Positions 1 through 5,241 of a stretch of DNA of 5,241 nucleotides are shown one piece after another. Source of the stretch: Clostridiales bacterium. GTDB taxonomy: Bacteria > Bacillota > Clostridia > Peptostreptococcales > Anaerovoracaceae. Location: NCBI GenBank assembly GCA_012735285.1, contig JAAYHT010000195.1, positions 1-5,241 on the forward strand, in the 5' to 3' direction. The notes under the pieces were generated by a model. It ran no database searches. It was not told where the DNA came from and saw only the letters and a list, made by a program, of their open reading frames with translations. Numbering within the stretch: the first letter of the stretch is position 1; each line of letters opens with the position of its first letter. A program made the position numbers and the translations under genes.

Positions 1-1
1 T

Positions 2-877
2 GTCTACACTATGAGAACAATAGAGGATGCAATAAAACTGAAAGAAGCCTTAAAGAAAAATCCTAAAAAGGCCTTAGTTGTCGGTGCATCGATGGTTGGT
101 ATTAAAGTAGTTGAATTATTTGACGAAGCTGGACTGGAGGTTTGTCTTGCAGATCTAGCATCTTGCATATTTCCTATAGTAGCCCATAAAGAATGTGCAA
201 GGATAATTGAACAAAAATTAATTGAAAAGGGTATAGAGTTGAAATTAAATGCCGGTCTTGAAGGTATTGAAGAAACAAAAAAAGGGGCAATAGCCTACTT
301 CACAAATGGAGAATCAGTTGAAGCAGATATAATTGTTGTCTGCATAGGCGTTAAAGCTAACTTAGACTTCATAGATAAAACCCAAATAACTATTGATAAA
401 GGAATCCTTATTGATGACTATATGAAAACTAATGACAGCTATGTATACGCAGCTGGAGATGTGTCTCAAGGTACTAATCTATTGACAGGAAAGAAGGAAA
501 TAATAGGTCTTTGGACTAATGCTCGCTATCAAGGTAGAACAGCAGGCAGGAACATAGCAGGAGCCAATGAGACATATAAAGGTAATACCCTAAACAATAT
601 TACTCACTTTATGGGTATGTTGTTTACGGGAATAGGCAACTTAAATGCTGGAGACCACCATGAGATCTACAACAAAGAGAATTCATATGTGCACTTAGTA
701 TGGGATGACGATAAATTAGTAGGAGTTAACATGCTTGGAGACAGTTGTTCAAACATAGGCATGGTTAAAAATGCACTTGAAAAAAGTCTTATTGTAAAAA
801 AATATTTAAGTAAAAATGAATTATGTTCTGAGAATTTAAGAAATAGTTTACTTATAAGCTATTTCAGACCCAAGTAA
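2..877 (+). CDS. FAD/NAD(P)-dependent pyridine nucleotide oxidoreductase (NADH oxidase / NirB-like reductase family), 5' end outside window
   Basis: This is the C-terminal part of a flavoprotein that moves electrons between NAD(P)H and an acceptor through FAD. The first Met in the window (base 11) is not the likely start. The frame is open to the edge, and the sequence around it (VYTMRTIEDA) matches the conserved stretch that precedes the NAD-binding domain in this family. The first FAD-binding Rossmann motif and roughly 120 residues should lie upstream. Counting from that Met, the NAD-binding glycine motif VVGASMVG is at 23-30, a CIGVKAN strand is at 111-117, and the second FAD motif VYAAGDV is at 145-151. 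The last 100 or so residues resemble the C-terminal domain of NirB-like and rubredoxin-reductase-like proteins. No CxxC redox pair is visible in this part. The physiological acceptor cannot be told from the sequence. The gene ends at TAA, and a hairpin begins about 30 bases further on. Family assignment is strong; the specific enzyme is not. Confidence 0.85.
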   Translation, partial: VYTMRTIEDAIKLKEALKKNPKKALVVGASMVGIKVVELFDEAGLEVCLADLASCIFPIVAHKECARIIEQKLIEKGIELKLNAGLEGIEETKKGAIAYFTNGESVEADIIVVCIGVKANLDFIDKTQITIDKGILIDDYMKTNDSYVYAAGDVSQGTNLLTGKKEIIGLWTNARYQGRTAGRNIAGANETYKGNTLNNITHFMGMLFTGIGNLNAGDHHEIYNKENSYVHLVWDDDKLVGVNMLGDSCSNIGMVKNALEKSLIVKKYLSKNELCSENLRNSLLISYFRPK

Positions 878-906
878 TTGAAGTATGTAACTCTAGGATT
901 TACACT

Positions 907-935
907 AGGTCCGCCAGAAAGGCGGATCTTGTCAT
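907..935 (+). terminator. Candidate intrinsic terminator after the oxidoreductase gene
   Basis: A nine-pair stem (AGGTCCGCC with GGCGGATCT, one G-T wobble) encloses the loop AGAAA, about 30 bases past the stop codon. The six inner pairs are perfect and GC-rich in otherwise AT-rich DNA. The following tract (TGTCATT) is only moderately T-rich, so termination may be incomplete. Confidence 0.6.
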
Positions 936-1172
936 TAGCTGAGAAGAAACTTATTATGTAATTCGACTGATAAGAAGGCTGAAACAATTAGAACAATCAG
1001 AGGTCTAAGATAAGGGTTATATATTGCTATGAAATATTGCTACATTTTAACCTTCTATATGAATGTTTACAGTATTAGGGAAACCGTGTAAGATTTTATC
1101 AAAACTTGTTGAAGCTATATTATCTTAGCAACATTTATGATAAAGTGGGAACTAATGCAAAATAAATATCTA
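930..1172. other. Intergenic region with no recognisable gene or riboswitch
   Basis: The gap between the oxidoreductase stop and the first cyclase start is 309 bases, and this is the part after the hairpin. All frames are broken by stops and no ORF has a good ribosome binding site. It holds a candidate sigma-A promoter (1066-1094) and a 9-base direct repeat ATATTGCTA at 1021-1029 and 1034-1042. I looked for conserved cores of c-di-GMP riboswitches, which often precede c-di-GMP genes in Clostridia, and saw none that fit. The function of the rest is unknown. Confidence 0.5.
1066..1094 (+). promoter_or_regulatory. Candidate sigma-A promoter for the solute-binding/GGDEF gene
   Basis: TTTACA at 1066-1071 matches five of six positions of the -35 consensus. 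It is followed after exactly 17 bases by TAAGAT at 1089-1094, which matches four of six -10 positions. Transcription would start near base 1101 and give a leader of about 85 bases. The spacing is ideal but the -10 is weak, and AT-rich DNA produces such matches by chance. Confidence 0.35.
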
Positions 1173-1180
1173 AGAAGGTG
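1173..1180 (+). promoter_or_regulatory. Ribosome binding site that favours a TTG start at 1187
   Basis: AGAAGGTG lies six bases before the TTG at 1187, a normal Shine-Dalgarno spacing. The upstream alternative start, GTG at 1178, overlaps this site and would have no usable ribosome binding site of its own. The TTG start is therefore preferred, and the protein loses three residues compared with the longest frame. Confidence 0.7.
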
Positions 1181-1186
1181 CTATTT

Positions 1187-2671
1187 TTGAAGTCAACAAG
1201 AAATTATAGCAAGAGTTTTATTTATATCATTGCTGTAATTATTATTTTAACCTTTATATTTCCTTCAAATGGATACGCTATTAATTCTGACAGCCGTGAT
1301 ACTCTGGTTTTACTCGGAAATGAAAATTTAGCCCCTATCGTTTATAACGACAATGGAACCGCTAAAGGGGTGGCAGTAGACATAGCTAAGGCTATCGGGA
1401 ATAGAATAGGTTACGATATTGTAGTAATGGCAGTAAATTGGGAACAAGCTCAAAATATGGTGCTTAATGGAGAGGCTGACGGACTTCTTCAAATCAATCC
1501 AGGCCCTGAAAGAGATAAACTATATGACTTTTCAGTACCTTTGTTAAGATCAGATTTTTCTATATTCGTCCAAAGAGACAATGTTGCCCTAGGTACCATT
1601 GATGACTTAATAGGCAAACGTGTCGGGGTAGAGTCTGCTGGTTATCCAATCATTTTACTTCAAGGATATGAAGGAATAGATCTTGAAATTATCCGTAATT
1701 GGGAAACTTCATTTAGAGACTTAAGCAATGGAGATATAGATGCGATTATTGTTGATCGGTGGATCGGTGAATATGAACTTGCCAAAAGTAAAATAGAAGG
1801 TGTAAAGGTAGTAGAAAATCCCATTGAAACTCAGTATTCAAGAATTGCTGTGAAAAAAGGCGACATGGAAACACTGTCTCTAATTAATTCCGGCCTTACG
1901 GAAATTACTGAGGATGGTACAGTTGATAGAATAATGGATCAGTGGCAAGGCAAGAGAGTGGTGTATATAACCAAAGATTATTACCAGAATTTTTTTCTGC
2001 GATCAATTAGTATTTTTCTGTTAATGGTAGCACTGGTCGCAATATATTTAGTAAGAAAATATCAAAAGCTAAGTGAAAAGCTTAAGGCTAGTGTAAAAGA
2101 AAGAACTGAAGAACTCCGCCGTGTTAATGAAATGTTAAAGGCATCGAATCTTAAATTAGAGCAAATTTCAATGATAGATGGTCTAACCTCAATTAAGAAT
2201 AGAAGGGCTTTCGATATTGCATTTAATAAGGCCTATAAATTATGCATGAGGGAAGGAATACCGATAGCCTTGATTATGATAGATATCGATCATTTCAAGA
2301 TCTTCAATGATACATATGGTCATTTATCAGGTGATCAAGCATTGATAAGAATTGCAGAGGTTATAGAAGATGTAATAAAAAGACCCGGCGATATCGCTGC
2401 ACGTTACGGCGGGGAGGAATTTGTAGTATTGCTCATGAATACCACTGAAGAGGGAGCGGCAATTGTAGCCGAAGAAATTCGAAGAAGGATTGAAGAATTA
2501 GGAATACATAATGAGGGAATGAATACCGTTATAACAGTTAGCTTGGGCCTATCATCTTTTGTCCCAGATGATGAGAAAACGCCTGAGGAGCTAATCGGTA
2601 CAGCAGACAGAGCATTATATAAGGCAAAAGAAGGTGGCCGCAACAAAGTGGTAGTATGGGGTCAGGTCTGA
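1187..2671 (+). CDS. Membrane diguanylate cyclase with extracytoplasmic solute-binding (SBP_bac_3) sensor domain
   Basis: Predicted to make c-di-GMP from two GTP in response to an extracellular small molecule. The protein is 494 residues from the TTG at 1187 (497 from the GTG at 1178). Domains in order are: a hydrophobic signal or anchor segment about 9-26, with possible cleavage after NGYA at 28-31; an SBP_bac_3 domain about 39-257; a membrane span about 269-289; a charged coiled coil about 292-329; and a GGDEF domain from DGLT at 331 to the end. In the binding domain, R109 (in PERDKLYDFS) and D190 (in DAIIVD) sit where HisJ-type amino-acid-binding proteins hold the ligand carboxylate and amino group, so an amino acid ligand is inferred. 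The cyclase domain keeps the metal and substrate residues D366, N374 and D383, and the active-site GGEEF at 408-412. It also keeps the inhibitory I-site RPGD at 399-402, nine residues before GGEEF as in PleD. No EAL domain is present. The gene is probably transcribed alone; a similar output domain is encoded by the next gene. Confidence 0.93.
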   Translation: MKSTRNYSKSFIYIIAVIIILTFIFPSNGYAINSDSRDTLVLLGNENLAPIVYNDNGTAKGVAVDIAKAIGNRIGYDIVVMAVNWEQAQNMVLNGEADGLLQINPGPERDKLYDFSVPLLRSDFSIFVQRDNVALGTIDDLIGKRVGVESAGYPIILLQGYEGIDLEIIRNWETSFRDLSNGDIDAIIVDRWIGEYELAKSKIEGVKVVENPIETQYSRIAVKKGDMETLSLINSGLTEITEDGTVDRIMDQWQGKRVVYITKDYYQNFFLRSISIFLLMVALVAIYLVRKYQKLSEKLKASVKERTEELRRVNEMLKASNLKLEQISMIDGLTSIKNRRAFDIAFNKAYKLCMREGIPIALIMIDIDHFKIFNDTYGHLSGDQALIRIAEVIEDVIKRPGDIAARYGGEEFVVLLMNTTEEGAAIVAEEIRRRIEELGIHNEGMNTVITVSLGLSSFVPDDEKTPEELIGTADRALYKAKEGGRNKVVVWGQV

Positions 2672-2742
2672 TTGAACATATCTTATTTCCATTCTTATAC
2701 TTAATTTATTATAAAACTTATCAATAAAAAATAGTAATATTA

Positions 2743-2749
2743 TGTCGAA
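2743..2749 (+). promoter_or_regulatory. Candidate Spo0A box (0A box)
   Basis: TGTCGAA is a perfect match to the Spo0A-binding consensus TGNCGAA, and its flanks (ATTA before, AGA after) are AT-rich as at known boxes. It ends five bases before a perfect -10 hexamer, placing it about 18-24 bases upstream of the expected transcription start. Only one box is seen. A 7-base match can arise by chance, but its position at a promoter supports a role. Binding within the promoter spacer could either repress or assist RNA polymerase. Confidence 0.45.
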
Positions 2750-2754
2750 AGATG

Positions 2755-2760
2755 TATAAT
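2755..2760 (+). promoter_or_regulatory. Candidate -10 box for the PAS/GGDEF gene (and downstream alkD)
   Basis: TATAAT is a perfect sigma-A -10 hexamer. No good -35 hexamer is found 16-19 bases upstream (the best placed sequence is TAGTAA), which suggests a promoter that needs an activator. The leader would be about 78 bases. No clear intrinsic terminator separates this promoter from the upstream cyclase gene, so some read-through is also possible. Confidence 0.5.
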
Positions 2761-2844
2761 TAAGTCAGTGCAAGGTAAGAATCAAGAACTATTTTGATAT
2801 TAGCTAAATATAAAAAAAATTACATGGAATGCTGAGGTGTTCTC

Positions 2845-4404
2845 GTGAAAATTATACTTAGTCTATATCTGGTTTTTGCCGTTATATTAACACAGTTTTT
2901 CGCCGCCTACTTCTTTTCAAAAGGAAGAACTAGTTATAGGAAGGCGTTCGCTGGTGTTGTTTTATGTATGAGTTTTTATTTATTCGGTTATTTAATGATA
3001 ATTAACACTAACAATCTACAAGAAATGATCTTTTGGAATCAAATTCAATACTTTGCTTTGCCTTTTGTTCCGGTCCTATGGCTAATAGTAGCTCTTCTTT
3101 ATACAAAAACTATTTATTCTTTAAGTACTAGGTTATTGATATTACTTTTCGCCGTACCTGTAATAACTGTATTAGTACGACTTACGAATATATGGCATCA
3201 TTTTTTCTATATAAATTGGGGGATTAGAGAGTATTTTTGTTACTATTCACTGTATTTGGAAAGGGGTTTGTGGTACTATATTAACATTTCTTACACCATA
3301 CTATGCTTAATTTCCACTATTGTCATTTACTTTATAGGATATCTGAGGAAGAATAAAGGCTATACAAGATCCCACTTTCTAGTTTTCCTATTTGCTTCTA
3401 TTTTACCCCTGATAGGAATAGGGTTGATACTTTTCTCTTACGAAGAGTATAGTATCGATTATGCAGCTTTGCTAATGCCTATTTCCCTACTTATTATCAC
3501 CTATGGTATTTTAAGATATGACTTTTTAGAAATAAGGGGTTTGGCACGAGAAACAATTTTTGAGAACAATCTAACTGGTTTGGTGGTTTTGGGACCAGGA
3601 AGACTGGTAGTAGACTATAATAAAGCTGCTGAAAAGTTCTTTGAAACAATAAATATTACATTAAATAATTACCCTATAGATCGTATTCTTGAGCATGAAC
3701 CCAAATTGCTTGAGATTTTTGAAAGCGAAGAAGATAATGACTATTCCTGTGTAATAGACGGAGAAGAACGCTACTTTGAAATTGACACAATGCAGCTTGG
3801 AGACAACCCCAGAGAAGCAAGCATAAGAATGCTTAAATCTATACGTGACGTTACAGAAGAGAGAATAATTCAGGGCAAACTAAAGTTTTTAGCCACTACC
3901 GATTCTTTGAGCGGCCTATATAATCGGGCGGAATTTATGGAGCTGGCACAAAGAGAGTTTGCTCTGGCTAAAATAAATAATGAGGAACTATCAATACTGA
4001 TGTTAGATTTGGATAAATTTAAAAACATCAATGACAATTATGGACATGCTACAGGAGATGAAGTAATCCGTGTATTTGGACACATGATAAAAACTAGTTT
4101 TAGAAAAACTGATATTGCCGGCCGTATAGGAGGAGAAGAATTTGCTGTAATCTTAAAAAATGCTTCTTTAGAAGAGGCCAAAAAGGTTGCGGAAATTTTT
4201 AGAGAAAGTGTTGCTAGGAGAAAAGTGATTTATGGCGAGCAGGAGATTAGCTTTACAGTAAGCATTGGAGTGGCGTCATTTAGTGAGAATAGTGATAAAA
4301 TCAAAAATATTGAGGATATATTAAAAATGGCTGATAATGCTCTGTATAGAGCAAAAGCCGAAGGACGAAATCGTGTTGTAGCCTTTGGGGTTCAAGTAGA
4401 ATAG
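2845..4404 (+). CDS. Membrane diguanylate cyclase with multi-span N-terminal sensor, PAS-like domain and GGDEF domain
   Basis: Predicted c-di-GMP synthase of 519 residues. It starts at GTG, preceded five bases upstream by a strong GAGGTG ribosome binding site (2834-2839). The N-terminal 225 residues are largely hydrophobic with about seven spans (near 2-24, 35-54, 67-88, 96-113, 145-168, 178-198 and 205-224). This pattern resembles the 7TM N-terminal region found in some histidine kinases and cyclases. A PAS-like domain follows at about 235-340 and ends in IRDVTEER, the usual PAS exit into an output domain. The GGDEF domain runs from TTDSLSGLYNR (351-361) to the end. It has metal and substrate residues D388, N396 and D405, GGEEF at 429-433, and an intact inhibitory site RKTD at 420-423. 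The input signal is unknown; the PAS domain shows no obvious cofactor residue. The alkD remnant starts 23 bases after the stop with no terminator between, so the two are probably co-transcribed. Confidence 0.92.
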   Translation: MKIILSLYLVFAVILTQFFAAYFFSKGRTSYRKAFAGVVLCMSFYLFGYLMIINTNNLQEMIFWNQIQYFALPFVPVLWLIVALLYTKTIYSLSTRLLILLFAVPVITVLVRLTNIWHHFFYINWGIREYFCYYSLYLERGLWYYINISYTILCLISTIVIYFIGYLRKNKGYTRSHFLVFLFASILPLIGIGLILFSYEEYSIDYAALLMPISLLIITYGILRYDFLEIRGLARETIFENNLTGLVVLGPGRLVVDYNKAAEKFFETINITLNNYPIDRILEHEPKLLEIFESEEDNDYSCVIDGEERYFEIDTMQLGDNPREASIRMLKSIRDVTEERIIQGKLKFLATTDSLSGLYNRAEFMELAQREFALAKINNEELSILMLDLDKFKNINDNYGHATGDEVIRVFGHMIKTSFRKTDIAGRIGGEEFAVILKNASLEEAKKVAEIFRESVARRKVIYGEQEISFTVSIGVASFSENSDKIKNIEDILKMADNALYRAKAEGRNRVVAFGVQVE

Positions 4405-4427
4405 AGGGAATTTACTGGAGAGCATAA

Positions 4428-5072
4428 GTGGATATTTTTGAAATATTATATAGCAATAGAAATGAAGAACTTGCAATACCAATGGCGAAATATATGAAGG
4501 ATCAATTTCCCTTTCTAGGTATAAAAAAACAAGAAAGAGTATTCTTAATAAAGGAATTCTTAAAAGAAAAGAAAAAAGAAGGGGAAATTGATTGGGATTT
4601 TATCTTTAATTGTTTTGATGTGTCAGAAAGGGAATTTCAATACCTGGCCATTGATTACATGAACATGGTAAAAGAACTATTTATGCCGGATGATATGGAG
4701 ACCATAGAAAAGCTAATAAAAACAAAGTCCTGGTGGGATAGTGTAGACTCTCTAAGCAGCATTGTGGGACATATAGCATTGAAATATCCTGAGGTAAAAG
4801 AAGGCATTATATCAAAATGGGTGAAATCAGATAATATTTGGCTAAAACGTGTATAGATAATTTTTCAACTGAAATACAAAGAAAAAACTGATACTAAGTT
4901 TCTAAGTAAGGCAATACTAGATAATTCTAAGACAGATGAGTTTTTCATAAACAAGGCTATTGGTTGGGCTCTTAGAGAGTACTCAAAAACTAATAAAGAG
5001 TGGGTTAGGGATTTTATTGAAAACAATGAATTATCTAAGCTGAGTGTGAGAGAAGGAAGTAAATATATTTAA
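4428..5072 (+). pseudogene. alkD: AlkD-type DNA alkylation repair glycosylase, interrupted by an in-frame TAG at codon 143
   Basis: The AlkD family removes alkylated purines such as 3-methyladenine and 7-methylguanine from DNA, using a HEAT-like helical repeat fold. Translation begins at GTG 4428 behind TGGAG at 4416-4420 and stops at TAG 4854-4856 after 142 residues. The same frame continues without any shift to TAA at 5070-5072, giving 214 codons, close to the family's usual 220-240. Both sides of the stop are clearly the same protein. Before it are FPFLGI (27-32), SWWDSVDS (101-108) and WLKR (138-141). After it come IIFQLKYK (144-151), FFINKAIGWALREYSK (172-187) and LSKLSVRE (202-209). Residues matching the B. 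cereus AlkD catalytic and DNA-binding set are W103, D107 and R141 before the stop, and W180 after it. The truncated product lacks the last third and should not fold properly. A nonsense mutation is the simplest reading; a sequencing error or amber readthrough cannot be excluded. No in-frame restart with a ribosome binding site follows the stop. Confidence 0.85.
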
Positions 5073-5159
5073 TAAACAAACTTAGTCTTCGTTATGATTT
5101 AAAACTATTTTCTATATTTTGATATGAGATAATACATTTGTGTCAAAAAAGTATAAAAA

Positions 5160-5223
5160 AAGAAAGGCCTCTGATATAATGTTTTTCAACTTCAAAAACA
5201 AATATTGGAAGGAGACCTTTCTT
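5160..5223. repeat. Inverted repeat enclosing a promoter and covering the Shine-Dalgarno site of the next gene
   Basis: The left arm AGAAAGGCCTC (5161-5171) is complementary to the right arm GAGACCTTTCT (5212-5222) at 10 of 11 positions, and A5160/T5223 adds one pair. A second, nested stem pairs GTTTTT (5181-5186) with AAAAAC (5194-5199). The right arm contains most of the AAGGAG ribosome binding site (5209-5214) and ends one base before the ATG. RNA read through from upstream would fold and hide the start. RNA from the internal promoter would not contain the left arm. Such arrangements are known at the ends of insertion sequences. Confidence 0.6.
5172..5180 (+). promoter_or_regulatory. Extended -10 promoter before the gene at the right edge
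   Basis: TGATATAAT is a perfect extended -10 element (TGN followed by TATAAT). No -35 is seen at the right distance, which extended -10 promoters tolerate. Transcription would start near 5187, giving a short leader of about 37 bases before the ATG at 5224. It lies inside the inverted repeat described at 5160-5223, so the native transcript lacks the left arm. Confidence 0.55.
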
Positions 5224-5241
5224 ATGAAAACAATTATAACA
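5224..5241 (+). CDS. Start of an unidentified gene, possibly a transposase, cut by the window edge
   Basis: Only six codons (MKTIIT) are visible, from an ATG preceded by AAGGAG with a nine-base spacer. The residues are too few to assign a family. A transposase is inferred only from the upstream layout: an extended -10 promoter inside an inverted repeat that would mask the ribosome binding site, directly next to a broken gene. An ordinary chromosomal gene remains possible. Confidence 0.5.

Noticed and set aside
962..968. TTCGACT as a reverse-strand Spo0A box
   Set aside because: It misses one consensus position (TTCGNCA is required) and is about 220 bases from the next start with no promoter beside it.
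939..1013. Short open stretch that could be a gene remnant (NSTDKKAETIRTIRG)
   Set aside because: It has stops on both sides, no start with a ribosome binding site, and no family I recognise.
1021..1042. 9-base direct repeat ATATTGCTA, two copies 13 bases apart
   Set aside because: Only two short AT-rich copies with no dyad symmetry or promoter overlap; readily explained by chance.
1071..1100. AGGGAAACCGTG resembling the core of a T-box or c-di-GMP riboswitch
   Set aside because: The rest of either fold is missing: there is no T-box TGG/ACC core with antiterminator stem and no GEMM-type paired helices. The match is only a few bases long.
2404..2646. 80-codon open frame on the - strand
   Set aside because: It lies entirely inside the conserved GGDEF coding region, is low in complexity (Ser-rich), has no recognisable domain, and is explained as the antisense shadow of that gene.
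2672..2742. Terminator after the first cyclase
   Set aside because: The region is very AT-rich, but I could find no GC-containing stem followed by a T tract.
4857..5072. C-terminal alkD part as a separate translated gene
   Set aside because: No in-frame ATG, GTG or TTG with a Shine-Dalgarno site follows the TAG before conserved residues begin, and the frame is continuous with the upstream part.

Overview
The window is AT-rich DNA from a low-GC Gram-positive bacterium, most likely an anaerobic, spore-forming member of the Clostridia. This is inferred from base composition, strong purine-rich Shine-Dalgarno sites with GTG/TTG starts, and a perfect Spo0A-box sequence upstream of one gene. No species is assigned. 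All recognised genes are on the + strand.

Layout. (1) Bases 2-877 hold the 3' two thirds of an FAD/NAD(P)-dependent pyridine nucleotide oxidoreductase of the NADH oxidase / NirB-like reductase type. Its reading frame is open to the left edge and it ends in a GC-rich hairpin at 907-929. (2) Bases 878-1186 are a non-coding gap with that hairpin and a candidate promoter. (3) Bases 1187-2671 encode a membrane diguanylate cyclase: signal sequence, periplasmic-type solute-binding domain (SBP_bac_3 family), one membrane span, coiled coil and GGDEF domain. (4) A 173-base gap carries a perfect -10 box and a Spo0A-type box. (5) Bases 2845-4404 encode a second membrane diguanylate cyclase with a multi-span N-terminus, a PAS-like domain and a GGDEF domain. 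(6) Starting 23 bases after it, 4428-5072 is an AlkD-type DNA alkylation repair glycosylase gene broken by one in-frame TAG codon. (7) At the right edge, 5160-5241 holds an extended -10 promoter, an inverted repeat that would bury a Shine-Dalgarno site, and the first six codons of a new gene. This arrangement resembles the left end of an insertion sequence.

How the genes work together. The two neighbouring cyclases have different sensory halves but the same output, c-di-GMP. Both keep the catalytic GGEEF motif and the RxxD feedback-inhibition site, so both are expected to be active and product-limited. One probably reads an extracellular amino-acid-like ligand; the other reads a membrane or PAS signal and may be under Spo0A control. 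The alkD remnant is close enough to the second cyclase to share its transcript, but no functional link is evident. I see no strong evidence of a wholly new system. The points most worth checking are the amber-interrupted alkD, the Spo0A-box promoter, and the RBS-sequestering inverted repeat at the right end.
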